Below are positions 33,826 to 42,908 of a stretch of 64,000 bases of DNA, piece after piece. Location of the stretch: positions 2,480,992-2,544,991 of the forward strand of contig NZ_CP132333.1 of assembly GCF_030758935.1 (NCBI RefSeq). The letters run 5' to 3'. The position numbers were made by a program, and so were the translations under genes. This stretch comes from Geothrix sp. PMB-07 (lineage in GTDB: Bacteria; Acidobacteriota; Holophagae; Holophagales; Holophagaceae). Under the pieces are notes generated by a model. That model was not told where the DNA came from. It was given only the letters and a program-made list of their open reading frames with translations, and searched no databases. Within the stretch, counting starts at the first letter, position 1; each line of letters starts with the position of its first letter.

Positions 33826-34461
33826 CTAGCCGAGGCTGCGCCCCAGCCGGAGGAAGATCTCCCGCCAGGGTTCCGGCAAGGCCTCGGCATCCCGGGCGAT
33901 GGTGGCCTCGTCCCCCCGCACAAAGGGACCTGTGCGGCCCGCGAGGCCCCGCTCCGCTACGTTGCGCAGGGTGGCCTCCGCGAGGGGCAGCAGGCCCCGC
34001 CCTGGCAGCGCCACGCCCTGGGCGCGCAGGAGCGCTTCCGCCCCGAGCCACAGGGTGGCCGCGTGGCCCGAGGTGAGTACTGCGGCCGCGTGGTAGAGGG
34101 GCTTCAACTCCCCGGGCAGGTCGAAGGCTGCGAAGCCCAGGTCGCCAAAGGCCCGGCGCAGATCATCGGGCACGGCTCCGGTCATCGCCACGGGGGTTCC
34201 AGTCCAATCTCGGGCGCGACCATCAAAGCTGGTGAGGGGGTGCGCGCAGGGCACATCCGTCAGATGCAGGCTTCCCGCCAGATGCACACAACGCCCGGGG
34301 AAGTGGGCCGCCAGTTCGGCCACGGCCCGGTCCGGCACCGCCAGTAGCACCAGGCCCTGAGGCCGGGCCTCATGATCCAGCAGCATCGTCCGGTCACCCC
34401 AGGCCTCCGCCAGTGCGCAGCCCGCGCGGCCCCGGCCCAGGATGGTGAAGGCGACACTCAT
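33826..34461 (-). CDS. Rossmann-like plus DUF2520 domain protein
   Basis: 211 residues. An N-terminal NAD(P)-binding fold (SVAFTILGRGRAGCALAEAWG) is followed by a C-terminal helical DUF2520 domain, the layout of proteins related to NADP-dependent oxidoreductases of the ProC/PanE type. Substrate unknown. The frame is open to 34722, but ATG 34461 starts the Rossmann strand. It is divergent from the next rightward gene by 63 bases. Confidence 0.75.
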   Translation of the reverse strand: MSVAFTILGRGRAGCALAEAWGDRTMLLDHEARPQGLVLLAVPDRAVAELAAHFPGRCVHLAGSLHLTDVPCAHPLTSFDGRARDWTGTPVAMTGAVPDDLRRAFGDLGFAAFDLPGELKPLYHAAAVLTSGHAATLWLGAEALLRAQGVALPGRGLLPLAEATLRNVAERGLAGRTGPFVRGDEATIARDAEALPEPWREIFLRLGRSLG

Positions 34462-34524
34462 GGCAACAGTGTTGCGTACATCCGCCCCTCCCTCCTCTGG
34501 ACTGACATTCTCTACACTCAGCCC

Positions 34525-35238
34525 ATGCCACAGCCTTCCCGTCAAACCCCGTCCACGCATTGGGCCCTGCCGCCCGAGGTGCCCTGGCCGCGGTTCCTGC
34601 GCCTGCTGAGGCAACCGGATCCGCCCAGGGGCTGGCTCGAACTCGCGGCGGACCTGCCGGACCTGCGGAAACGCCCCCTGCTGCTGCGGTGGATCGCCCA
34701 GCATCCCAAGGCCCCGGCCCACCTGCGCTCACGCCTGCTGGCACGTCTGCCCTGGCGCGCCCTGGCGGCCGTGGCCACGGATGCCGCCGCCCACCCCCAG
34801 GCGCGGCAGCAGGCCACGGAAAAGCTGCAGCAGCTCTGGGCCGTGATGACCTCGGGCGAGCGGCGCAGCCTGGCGCTCCATGCGCCCAGGCCTTTGTGGC
34901 ACCTGGTGTGGAAGGCTCCGTCGCTGGGCGTTCTTTCGGCCTTCCTGCAGAACCCAAAGCTGGGCTTGGAGGCCCTGGTGGCACTCATCCAGCCGCCGTT
35001 GCGGCCTGCGCAGGCCGAGGCCCTGGCTGAGTCCCGCTGGCGTGAATCCGGCCCCGTGGCCGGGCAGGTGCTCCAGGCCCTGGACCGCAGCCTGGGCCTG
35101 CCCGACTCCGGCCTCGCCCTGGGCCACGCTGCCCCGTGGATCAAGGCCCTCGACGAAGAGACCCGCATCCTCGTGGCCAGCCGCATCCTGACTCCCGCCC
35201 TGCGCCGCATGGCGCATCCCCGGCGCGAAGAAACCTGA
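34525..35238 (+). CDS. uncharacterised helical, HEAT-like repeat protein
   Basis: 237 residues almost entirely of helix pairs rich in Leu, Ala, Arg and Pro (LRKRPLLLRWIAQHPKAPAHLRSRLLARLPWRALAAVATDAAAHPQ...), suggesting HEAT- or leucine-rich-variant-like repeats. No catalytic motif. I do not recognise a family. ATG 34525 has no strong ribosome site; the frame is open from 34372 within the divergent gene. It is monocistronic and followed by a dispersed palindrome. Confidence 0.6.
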   Translation: MPQPSRQTPSTHWALPPEVPWPRFLRLLRQPDPPRGWLELAADLPDLRKRPLLLRWIAQHPKAPAHLRSRLLARLPWRALAAVATDAAAHPQARQQATEKLQQLWAVMTSGERRSLALHAPRPLWHLVWKAPSLGVLSAFLQNPKLGLEALVALIQPPLRPAQAEALAESRWRESGPVAGQVLQALDRSLGLPDSGLALGHAAPWIKALDEETRILVASRILTPALRRMAHPRREET

Positions 35239-35258
35239 CCACAGAAAAGAGCAGATTG

Positions 35259-35335
35259 GCCGCAGATGAACACAGATTCACACGGATAAAAGACCGATTA
35301 GCCGTTCATCCGTGTTTATCGGTGTTCGTCCGTGA
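35259..35335. repeat. gene-less palindrome of the CCACAGATGAACACGG family
   Basis: The left arm (35259-35290) reads GCCGCAGATGAACACAG onward; the right arm (35303-35335) is an imperfect reverse complement reading GTTCATCCGTG onward. The centre is only 12 bases. It lies between the convergent HEAT-like and elbB genes. Same family as 19,999-20,070 and the flanks of the GxxExxY gene. Confidence 0.75.
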
Positions 35336-35372
35336 CAAAAAAGCATGGCTGAACATGGACGTTGAATCCGCC

Positions 35373-36050
35373 TCAGGCGCGCTTCAGCACCTCGGCCACG
35401 CAGCGCTCGATGCCCACGAAGACATCGCTCAGGCGCGCATCGTCGAACATGTAAGCGGGGGTGGTCACCAGGTTGAGCGATTCATCCACCACGATCTCCC
35501 GGGCGCTGGGGGTGTCCTGGTGCAGGTGGCCCAGGCGGCGGATGGCGTCGGCGCAGCCAGGATCGCCCCCCAAGGTCAGGCGGGCGGTGCGGTGGCCCGC
35601 GAGGGCGATGGCCACCAGGGCGGGCGCGACGCAGATGGCGCCCACGGGTTTCTTCGCATCGAAGAAGGCCCGGATGAAGGCCACCACGTCGGGGCGGGCC
35701 TGGGCTTCGGGCCCCTTGAAGGCGAAATCGCAAAGGTTCTTGGCCACGCCAAAGCCCCCGGGCAGAACCAGGGCATCGTAATCCTGGGCATTGGCCTGGG
35801 CCAGATCCAGGCACTGCCCCACCCGGGCGATGCGGCTGGCCTCCTCCAGAATGTTGCGGGTGGCCCCGGGCGTGGGCTGGCCCGTGACATGGTTGATGAC
35901 ATGGTGCTGGTCGGCGTTGGGAGCGATGCACTGGAAGGCCGCGCCGTGCTGATCGAGGGCCAGCAGCGTCAGCACCGCCTCGCGCACCTCGGCGCCATCG
36001 AGATGGCCGGAACCGGCCAGCAGCACCGCAACCTTGAGCGTCTTCGCCAT
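35373..36050 (-). CDS. elbB: ElbB-like DJ-1/PfpI family glyoxalase-type protein
   Basis: 225 residues of the DJ-1/PfpI fold. The nucleophile-elbow cysteine lies in PVGAICVAPALVA, with GSGHLDGAEVREAV near the N terminus and LVLPGGFGVAKNLCDFA as in ElbB, a protein linked genetically to isoprenoid metabolism in E. coli. The biochemical role is uncertain. ATG 36050 precedes the typical MAKTLKVAVLLAGSG start. It is divergent from an aminotransferase gene, with a perfect inverted repeat near its start. Confidence 0.85.
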   Translation of the reverse strand: MAKTLKVAVLLAGSGHLDGAEVREAVLTLLALDQHGAAFQCIAPNADQHHVINHVTGQPTPGATRNILEEASRIARVGQCLDLAQANAQDYDALVLPGGFGVAKNLCDFAFKGPEAQARPDVVAFIRAFFDAKKPVGAICVAPALVAIALAGHRTARLTLGGDPGCADAIRRLGHLHQDTPSAREIVVDESLNLVTTPAYMFDDARLSDVFVGIERCVAEVLKRA

Positions 36051-36060
36051 GGGAGCCTCC

Positions 36061-36099
36061 AGATGGATGGGTCGATTATCCATCGAAACCCATCCATCT
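36061..36099. promoter_or_regulatory. candidate operator, 12-bp perfect inverted repeat
   Basis: AGATGGATGGGT (36061-36072) and its exact reverse complement ACCCATCCATCT (36088-36099) lie 15 bases apart, just upstream of elbB and 47 bases before the divergent aminotransferase. Position and symmetry suggest a regulator site or a leader hairpin. Confidence 0.45.
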
Positions 36100-36145
36100 A
36101 AACGGGCGGCCGCGGGGTGTGCACCTTTTCGATTAACCTGCCTCC

Positions 36146-37303
36146 ATGCGCCTTTCCTCCCGCCTGCCGCAGGGCTTTGAGCCCAACGCCCTCTCAGCCA
36201 CCTTGGCCCACCTCAGGGCGGAGGGCAGGCCGGTGCTGGATCTCACGGGATCCAATCCCACCCGCTGCGGTTTCGACTACCCCGAGGAGGAGATCCGCGC
36301 CGCGCTGTCGCAGCCTTCGGTACTGGCCTACGATCCCGATTCCCGCGGGGCGCGGAGCGCCCGGGAGGCCATTGCCAGGCATCACGGCCAGGGCCTGCGG
36401 GCGGATGAGTTGCAGCTGACCGCCTCCACCAGCGAAGGCTACGGCCTCCTCTTCAAGCTGCTGGGCGATCCCGGCGACGAGGTGCTGGTACCCAGCCCCA
36501 GCTATCCCCTCTTCGATTGGCTGGCGCGGCTCGAGGGCCTGAGCGCCCGCACCGTGCCCTCCTACTTCCATGAGCGCTGGCACCTGGATCTCGGTGCCCT
36601 GGAGGCGGCGGCATCCCCGCGCACACGGGCCCTGGTCGTGGTCAATCCGAACAACCCCACTGGACATTTCCTGTCCATCTCGGAATGGCACAGCCTGACG
36701 GAGCTGTGCGCCCGAAGGGGCCTGGCCTTGCTGGTGGATGAAGTCTTCGCCGACTACGCACTGGAACCACCCGCCGATCGGCTGGCCTCGGCCCTGCTCG
36801 AAGCAGAGCCCCCCTGCCCCGTGTTCCTGCTCTCAGGCCTCAGCAAGGTGGCCGCCCTGCCCCAGTTGAAGCTGGGCTGGATCGCCGTGCGCGGGCCCGG
36901 AGCCGCGGCGCATCTGGAGGCCCTGGCCTTCCTGGCCGATCAGTATCTATCCGTGTCGGCCCCGGTGCAGACCGCTGCGCCCCGACTGCTGGAGTTGGCC
37001 CCCGGCATCCGCCAACAGATCCGCCACCGCCTTCAAGCGAATCTCGCCAGCCTCGATCAGGCCCTGACAGCTCATCCACGCCTGTCCCGGCTGCCCGTGG
37101 AGGGGGGCTGGTCGGTGCTGCTGCGACGGCCCGCCGTGGATGCCGACGAGGTCTGCGCCTTGCGGTTGCTGAACGAGGCCGGGGTCCTGGTGCATCCGGG
37201 CTCCTTCTTTGACCTGCCTGGCGACAGGCATCTGGTGCTCAGTCTGCTGACCGGGGAAGGGAGCTTCCGTGAAGGACTGGCCCGCATCCTGGCCTTACTC
37301 TGA
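36146..37303 (+). CDS. PLP-dependent aminotransferase, class I/II
   Basis: 385 residues with fold type I motifs: STSEGYGLLFKLLGDPGDEVLVPSPSYPLF, VVVNPNNPTG, VDEVFADY and the PLP lysine in SGLSKVAALPQLKLGW (about residue 237). The sequence belongs near aspartate/alanine aminotransferases; the amino donor cannot be assigned. It is divergent from elbB and 39 bases upstream of the DUF4178 gene, but a separate transcript is possible. Confidence 0.85.
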   Translation: MRLSSRLPQGFEPNALSATLAHLRAEGRPVLDLTGSNPTRCGFDYPEEEIRAALSQPSVLAYDPDSRGARSAREAIARHHGQGLRADELQLTASTSEGYGLLFKLLGDPGDEVLVPSPSYPLFDWLARLEGLSARTVPSYFHERWHLDLGALEAAASPRTRALVVVNPNNPTGHFLSISEWHSLTELCARRGLALLVDEVFADYALEPPADRLASALLEAEPPCPVFLLSGLSKVAALPQLKLGWIAVRGPGAAAHLEALAFLADQYLSVSAPVQTAAPRLLELAPGIRQQIRHRLQANLASLDQALTAHPRLSRLPVEGGWSVLLRRPAVDADEVCALRLLNEAGVLVHPGSFFDLPGDRHLVLSLLTGEGSFREGLARILALL

Positions 37304-37342
37304 GCTAAATCACCAGCCCTCTGACATAATCACCGGCATCCC

Positions 37343-39376
37343 ATGAGCCCCCTCGCCTCCTGCCCCAGTTGCGGTGCCGCCCTGAGCTTCCGGCCAGGGA
37401 CCATGGTGGCCGTCTGCTCCTACTGCAAGGCCCTGGCCGCCCGCCGGGACCGCGACCCCGAGCTCATCGGCAAGGTCGCCGATCTCGTGGACACCGGTTC
37501 GCCTCTCGGACTGGGGACAACGGGAACCTACGCGGGACGCACCTTTTCGCTGGCGGGCCGCGTCCAGCTCAAACATGCCCTGGGAGGCGTGTGGGACGAG
37601 TGGTACCTGGCCCTCGACGATGGCCGCTGGGGTTGGCTGGCGGAAGCCCAGGGCCGCTTCTACCTCACCTTCACTCAGACGCCCCACAGCGCCCTGCCCG
37701 CCGCGGACAACCTCCAGGCCGGGGCCCTGGTAGACCTGGGCTCCGACGGCCTCTGGACGGTGGGGGAGATCAGCACCGCCAGCTTCCACAGCGCCGAAGG
37801 GGAGATCCCCTGGACGGTGGAACCTGGCGCCACCTACCGCTTTGCCGACCTGTCCGGGAAGAACGGCGCCTTCGCCACGCTGGATTATGGCGAGGATCCG
37901 CCGCTGTTCTTCCTGGGCCGCGAGATTCCCCTGGTGGATCTGCACCTCCAGGGCGGCACGCGGAAACCCGCCAAGGTGGGTACGCAAAACCTCAACTGCC
38001 CCAAGTGCGGCGGAGCCCTCGCCCTGCATGCGCCGGACCAAACCCAGCGTGTGGGCTGCCCCAGCTGCGGCAGCCTGCTGTCCGCGGAAAACGGCAAGCT
38101 GGCCTTCCTCAAGAGCCTCAAACAACCCCACGCCGACGTGGCCATCCCCCTAGGGGCCGAGGGCACGCTGAACGGCGAGAAGGTGCTTTGCATCGGCCAG
38201 CTGCGCCGCAGCTGCAGCTTCGACGGCACCGTCTATCCCTGGATGGAATACCTGCTCCTGGACAGCCAGCATGGCTTCAAGTGGCTGGTGGAAAGCGAGG
38301 GCCACTGGAGTCTGGCCGTTGCCGTGCCGCCGGGTGAAGTCCCACAGGTGCAAGGATCCCAGCGGAACCTCTGGATGCAGGGCCGCAACTGGCGCCGGTT
38401 CCAGGATGCTGAAGCGGCGGTCGAGGGGGTGTGGGGCGAGTTCTACTGGATGGTCGAACAGGGCGAACGGGTGACCGTCACTGAATTCGTCGCGCCACCC
38501 CTCAGCCTCAACCGCGAGTGGCAGCGCCACAGCAAAGGTGGCGAAGAAGTGAACTGGAGCCTCTCCACCTACCTGCAGCCGGAGGCGGTGTGGTCCGCCT
38601 TCAAGCTGAGCGGTGCGGCCCCCGCGCCGCGAGGCATCGCCTCCTTCCAGCCCAACCCCCACAAGGCCGCCCTGTCGAAATCCACGCTCTGGCTGGTGGG
38701 CGCCCTGGGTCTGCTGCTGGCCCTGGTGATGGCGGAATCTGTCACACATCGCAACGAGCAGTTGTTCAGCAAGCGGCTCGACCTCTATGAATTGACGCCG
38801 GGCCTTCGTCGGGAGGCCGCCGACGCTCTGCGCAAGAACATCCCCACCCGCCGGCCCGCAGCCAGTGCAAACCCAGAGGCTCCTCCGCCGGAGACCCAGG
38901 ACCCGGTCTTCTTCTCAGATCCCATCGAGATCAAGGATGGGCGAAGCAACCTGGCCGTCACCCTCAGCGCCCCGGTAAACAATGGCTGGGTGAGCCTGGA
39001 GGGCGCCCTGGTGAGCGAAACCACCGGCGTGGCCGAACTCTTCCTGCTGGAAAGCAGCTACTACCACGGCGTGGATGGCGGCGAATCCTGGTCCGAGGGC
39101 GATCAGACGCAGGAGGTCTTCCTCAGCGCCGTGCCGCCCGGCACCTACGTGCTGCGCCTGGCCCCCCAATGGGACGGCAAGGTGCCGCCCGTGGCCGCCA
39201 TCGAGGTGCAGCTGCGGCAGGGCGTCATGCGCTGGCTCTACCCAGGGCTGGCCCTGCTGGCCATCCTGGTGGTGCCCCTGCTCATGGTCTTCCGCATGGC
39301 GGCCTTCGAGACCCGCCGCTGGCAGGAGAGCATGTATAGCGCGAGTACTTCTTCATCGGATGGAGGTGATGATTGA
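37343..39376 (+). CDS. DUF4178 domain protein with zinc ribbons and two membrane segments
   Basis: 677 residues: an N-terminal zinc ribbon (CPSCG...CSYC, 8-28), a first DUF4178 domain (about 45-205, VDTGSPLGLGTTGTYAGRTF), a second zinc ribbon (CPKCGG...CPSCG, about 217-240), a second DUF4178 domain (about 265-410), a membrane helix (about 453-470), a periplasmic beta domain, and a last membrane helix (about 630-650). DUF4178 genes typically sit with DUF350 and spermidine-synthase-like genes, as here once the island is removed. Function unknown; a membrane-associated complex is likely. Confidence 0.8.
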   Translation: MSPLASCPSCGAALSFRPGTMVAVCSYCKALAARRDRDPELIGKVADLVDTGSPLGLGTTGTYAGRTFSLAGRVQLKHALGGVWDEWYLALDDGRWGWLAEAQGRFYLTFTQTPHSALPAADNLQAGALVDLGSDGLWTVGEISTASFHSAEGEIPWTVEPGATYRFADLSGKNGAFATLDYGEDPPLFFLGREIPLVDLHLQGGTRKPAKVGTQNLNCPKCGGALALHAPDQTQRVGCPSCGSLLSAENGKLAFLKSLKQPHADVAIPLGAEGTLNGEKVLCIGQLRRSCSFDGTVYPWMEYLLLDSQHGFKWLVESEGHWSLAVAVPPGEVPQVQGSQRNLWMQGRNWRRFQDAEAAVEGVWGEFYWMVEQGERVTVTEFVAPPLSLNREWQRHSKGGEEVNWSLSTYLQPEAVWSAFKLSGAAPAPRGIASFQPNPHKAALSKSTLWLVGALGLLLALVMAESVTHRNEQLFSKRLDLYELTPGLRREAADALRKNIPTRRPAASANPEAPPPETQDPVFFSDPIEIKDGRSNLAVTLSAPVNNGWVSLEGALVSETTGVAELFLLESSYYHGVDGGESWSEGDQTQEVFLSAVPPGTYVLRLAPQWDGKVPPVAAIEVQLRQGVMRWLYPGLALLAILVVPLLMVFRMAAFETRRWQESMYSASTSSSDGGDD

Positions 39377-39555
39377 TGCGGATCCTCTACATCCTATTCC
39401 TGGGCGGCGGGTTCAGCCTCATGGTCGCCAACGCCTTCTTCGGCCGCGAATTCTTCGGCCAGCGCCGCCGCGCCGACCTGCCCCCCAGCGTCCGTCAGAC
39501 GCCGGGCGCCTACCGCACCTTCCTGCACAACAACGGCTTCCACGGAGGTAAGTGA
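39376..39555 (+). CDS. 59-residue membrane protein of the DUF4178/DUF350 operon
   Basis: The ATG overlaps the DUF4178 stop (TGATG). One N-terminal hydrophobic helix (ILYILFLGGGFSLMVANAFFG) precedes a basic tail ending in FHGGK. Its last codons and stop form the left copy of the 19-bp island attachment repeat. In the pre-island sequence its TGA would overlap the ATG of the DUF350 gene. The coding sequence is intact despite the insertion. Function unknown. Confidence 0.7.
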   Translation: MRILYILFLGGGFSLMVANAFFGREFFGQRRRADLPPSVRQTPGAYRTFLHNNGFHGGK

Positions 39556-39556
39556 T
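39538..39556 (+). repeat. attL, 19-bp direct repeat
   Basis: TTCCACGGAGGTAAGTGAT, identical to 52571-52589. It comprises the last codons and stop of the 59-residue gene (Phe-His-Gly-Gly-Lys-stop) plus the first bases that would begin the next gene. It marks the left junction of the island. Confidence 0.92.
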
Positions 39557-40213
39557 CCAACAGGATCCGTTTACCGCTAAGCCCTTTAATTTGTGCCATT
39601 GGAGCTTTCCAGGCAGTTCCGAATTGACGGAATTACGACGAAAATAGAGAGAATATTTAGGGAAAATCGGGAACGGAATACACAGATCTGAACACACCCA
39701 TTAATTACCCAAACATCAGGTAGTGACCGATGTCACACCAAATCTTTTGTCAGGATTTGCAGGTCGTTTGAGATCCCCAGGCTATCCCAGAGAGAGCAAC
39801 TATCGGACTAAGCACCAACCCCAAGCTTGGAAAAGTGCTCCAGCAAGGGGTCCTCCATTTTTGCGCAGGTTTGCAATCCGTCCGAAACCGCCAGCCTATC
39901 TGGGTGGGCAATTGTCTATCTCTCTGATCCGTCTCACTAGGTGCCCAGGGAATAGCGGTTTTCCATCAGTGATTCTCGAATCCTACGGAGAGATTTCTAA
40001 TCGAACTTCCTGTCAGCCAAGAGGCAGAAATTCCGGTCCAAGACAACTTCAGTCGGCAACTCAGCCTAGTAGAAGGTCACATAGGAAAGAAGAAGGAGAA
40101 TGGCAGGGATTCGGGAGCCTACATCAAACTGTGAATCAGATCAGGCAAAAAGCTATTTAAGTGAAAGCATCAATGAAACACTCGGACCAATCTTTTGGGT
40201 TGATTTTGTGTTT
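39557..40213. other. non-coding left end of the island
   Basis: No convincing gene. It holds a small dyad GTGACCGATGTCAC at 39723-39736 and a 16-base sequence CAGATCTGAACACACC at 39683-39698 that recurs near the other island end. It also has two loosely similar segments around 39751-39788 and 39866-39902 (CAGGATTTGCAGG / CAGGTTTGCAATCC, each followed by CCAGGCTATC-like bases). An open frame at 39723-40160 has no ribosome site or recognisable product. Confidence 0.5.
39683..39698 (+). repeat. candidate integrase arm-type site, left
   Basis: CAGATCTGAACACACC, 127 bases inside attL, identical and in the same orientation as 52498-52513 near attR. Confidence 0.5.
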
Positions 40214-41080
40214 TTAATGTAAATGCCATTCATATACAGGAATATGTTCGTTATTCATAATTGCTTCAATAGTGACGTCTTTGAATCTATTTTCATTTTC
40301 TGGATATTCGTCTATCAAAAAAAATTGCCTCCTAAACCGTGGAAATTGGTCAATTGTTAATTTATTTTCTTTGTTTATATATTCAATTTTTTTAATTTTT
40401 TCTTCTTTTGTAATATTAAGCTTCTTTATTTTATTTATCATTCTGTTTTTCCTTATAATACCAAATCTTCTTGTCTGATGGATCATATATGTTTTGTATA
40501 ACGATTGAAACAAGAATAAGCTAGATACATACATTATTTTATCTCCATATTGTTTAATAATGTTTTTAGCCACAACATCAAATCTTTTATTTGTCATCAA
40601 TTCATTATAGAAATCTCTATAGAAATTCATTAAATCATAATTATTAATATTTGAACCTGGGCCAAAAATACAATAAAAAGGAGCTTGATCGTAAGGTTTT
40701 AGCATCTCCATAGAATAACCACCCTTGCATGTTCCCATTATTACAACAAGTTGAATATTAGATATTTTTGATAGCTGTTGACAATATGTGGAAAACTCTT
40801 CCCAGGTAAACATTTCTCCATTTCTTGTTTTGAAGCCATTTTCACTACCATGTGCATCAATATGCAGAACGATTGGTGGACATGGTTTGCCCAATTCTCG
40901 CATTTCAAAATAAGCATCATTAAGAAGCTTCGTTATTTCGTATTTGTCTTTTGGTTCTGCTACTGATATAGCCACATTCTCTTGCTCCGCTCTCGGGTAG
41001 ATAAACCGCTCAGCACATTGAATACCAATTTGATCTTCTTTCCTTGGGTCAATACATTCAATGATATAGACCTTGATCAT
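40214..41080 (-). CDS. caspase-like (clan CD) cysteine peptidase candidate
   Basis: 288 residues. Residues 70-80 are a strand ending in a His-Gly (VLHIDAHGSENG, His about 77), and 110-121 a strand ending in a Cys (LVVIMGTCKGGYS, Cys about 118). That order and roughly 40-residue spacing is the His-Cys dyad pattern of the caspase/CHAT fold. The C-terminal 130 residues are Lys- and Asn-rich and unrecognised. ATG 41080 has GGAGG plus GGAAG upstream; the frame extends to 41122. It lies alone at the left end of the island, separated from the possible primase gene by 291 bases. In defence islands such peptidases are often effectors. Its partner, if any, is unknown. Confidence 0.6.
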   Translation of the reverse strand: MIKVYIIECIDPRKEDQIGIQCAERFIYPRAEQENVAISVAEPKDKYEITKLLNDAYFEMRELGKPCPPIVLHIDAHGSENGFKTRNGEMFTWEEFSTYCQQLSKISNIQLVVIMGTCKGGYSMEMLKPYDQAPFYCIFGPGSNINNYDLMNFYRDFYNELMTNKRFDVVAKNIIKQYGDKIMYVSSLFLFQSLYKTYMIHQTRRFGIIRKNRMINKIKKLNITKEEKIKKIEYINKENKLTIDQFPRFRRQFFLIDEYPENENRFKDVTIEAIMNNEHIPVYEWHLH

Positions 41081-41371
41081 GGTCTTCCATCCTCCATTCG
41101 CTTTAGACTCATCATTCGCCAACTCGACTAAATTAACAAGGCCATTAAGTTTCCAAGAATTGTTGATGCGATGGGCATAAGATGACCTGGCAAACTTGCA
41201 GTAGGGGTAAGCCTCCGCTCATCTCTCTGTCAGCCTGCATCGCCATCAGGACTCTCTCAGCATTTCGCTAACTCGGCTCCGCTCATCGCCTCGGTGCAGG
41301 CGTGGCCGCTTAGCTGCTTTCGTAAGTGTTCCCATGGCGACATGGCCAAATAAACGCGAAAGTTTGCACAA

Positions 41372-42556
41372 CTAAGCCACTTTCAACGCCCGTCGTAGCA
41401 ATCTCTTGGTATGACTCTTCCAACTTGATTTAGCCTGAGATAACCTCTCTGACTTTTCATTGAAGTTAGGTATTCTTGACACATACTCTAAATATTTATT
41501 TTCATTATTAAACAAGCAAGTCATTACGAATAGTCTCTTATTCCAATCACCATCTTCAATTATGACCTGTTCGGGTTCTGCTGGTTTGAACTTCTTGGTT
41601 TTTCGGTTGGATTTCCATTCTTCAAGCTCTGAAACGATCTTTCGACAAAACTCGAAGGCAATACCGGCGGCCCGATAACTCTTTGCCTTCTTCCCGGGTT
41701 GATAGGAACTGCTGACTAGCCTTAGCAATCCCTTTTCTTCAAGACTTTTAATTGCCTTACAAACACCCTTAATTGAAATTTCTCTATTGAATGTCTCAGA
41801 AATATAGGTGGAAGGAAGCTGAATACCGCTAAGGAACATGCTTCTATAAGCAGAACCAAACACAAACCGAATTACCATCTTCTCCGACCTATTTAGTTTT
41901 ATTTTACTTGAAACACACTCAATGCTTCTTGTATATATTTTCCATTTGTGTTTATCCGCCACTAAAATATGTGTTTGTTCAGGATTTAAAGTATGAACCT
42001 TCGTAGCTGGTAGACTCTCTGATAGAACAGTTGCAGAATCCCAATCCAGGAAAGTGCAAGTCATCGCTGAAACACTGTGGTCTAAATTTGAATAGTATTC
42101 AGGCAGAACAGATTTCAGAAAGGAGAGACCTTCAGACTGGGTCAATTTCCCATGCACTGGAAAGGCCGCTTTGACCTTCCTAGACGATGAAAAGAAAACA
42201 ACCGCATCATTGCCTAGTTTTTCTTCCAGATCTTTTTTAAGAGCATCGTAGGAAGAAAAGCCAAAATCAGAAGGTGGTAAATCAAAATCAGCAAATATAA
42301 GGCTATCATAAGATTTATTGCCATACAATAATAGTTTTCCCTTTTTACTATTGCTCGATAAAGCTTTATAATGCCTAATAACTGGTGATTTCACTAAAGC
42401 CGAATCTGATTCCCAGCCACATCTAAAATATAAATACACTCCAGTAGATAATTTGAACTGATTTTTAAATATTGGTAATTGATCTAATGATATATAATCC
42501 ATTAAATTAGCATTGTCTAAACTAATGGCTGATTCATCTATTAAAATAGCGTTCAT
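41372..42556 (-). CDS. possible replication protein (archaeo-eukaryotic primase-like) with winged-helix C terminus
   Basis: 394 residues, AT-rich codons. Residues about 80-135 carry an acidic strand FADFDL and a strand VVFFSSSRKVKAAFPV, and about 160-172 has FLDWD. The order D-x-D, S...K, hydrophobic-D resembles primase-polymerase (AEP) domains of plasmid and island replication proteins, but the match is by eye only. The C-terminal part has a helix-turn-helix-like region (REISIKGVCKAIKSLEEKGLLRLV) and a basic tail. An AT-rich non-coding region with small repeats lies just upstream, as expected for an origin. Could instead be an unrelated island protein. Confidence 0.4.
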   Translation of the reverse strand: MNAILIDESAISLDNANLMDYISLDQLPIFKNQFKLSTGVYLYFRCGWESDSALVKSPVIRHYKALSSNSKKGKLLLYGNKSYDSLIFADFDLPPSDFGFSSYDALKKDLEEKLGNDAVVFFSSSRKVKAAFPVHGKLTQSEGLSFLKSVLPEYYSNLDHSVSAMTCTFLDWDSATVLSESLPATKVHTLNPEQTHILVADKHKWKIYTRSIECVSSKIKLNRSEKMVIRFVFGSAYRSMFLSGIQLPSTYISETFNREISIKGVCKAIKSLEEKGLLRLVSSSYQPGKKAKSYRAAGIAFEFCRKIVSELEEWKSNRKTKKFKPAEPEQVIIEDGDWNKRLFVMTCLFNNENKYLEYVSRIPNFNEKSERLSQAKSSWKSHTKRLLRRALKVA

Positions 42557-42908
42557 ATGGTGCTTCCGTTATAGCATATTTGGTGCCATCCTTGAGCAAG
42601 GAAAAGCATCCAATATTCATTTCTATAAATGACTACGAATACATATCGAGCGTAGAATTGAAAACAAAAATATATTTTTAAGCCATTTTAGATCAACAAT
42701 GATCTCCTAACTTAACATAACGCTACAACAATCATTAAACCCGATCATACAAATATTTGGTTCAACAATGTTATATACCTGAGTTGATGGTTTATATACA
42801 CAATATACACATCAAGAATACATAATAGTGTAGATGCAGTTATTACAACGTAAAATAATAGTGAATGCTATAACAGTATCCATTCATCGTTCAATTAAAA
42901 CCTATAAT
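42557..42908. other. AT-rich non-coding region, candidate replication origin or promoter region
   Basis: 352 bases with no gene. Three copies of CAACAAT occur at 42694, 42726 and 42763, roughly 32-37 bases apart, the first inside the dyad GATCAACAATGATC. Another dyad CTACG/CGTAG flanks an AT-rich core at about 42632-42654, and GTTATAGCA (42568) is mirrored by TGCTATAAC (42866). It lies directly upstream of the possible primase gene. Confidence 0.35.

Noticed and set aside
39723-40160. 145-codon rightward open frame at the left island end
   Set aside because: No ribosome site, odd composition (Arg, Pro, Ser, Gln), no recognisable domain, and it lies over repeat-like, probably regulatory DNA.
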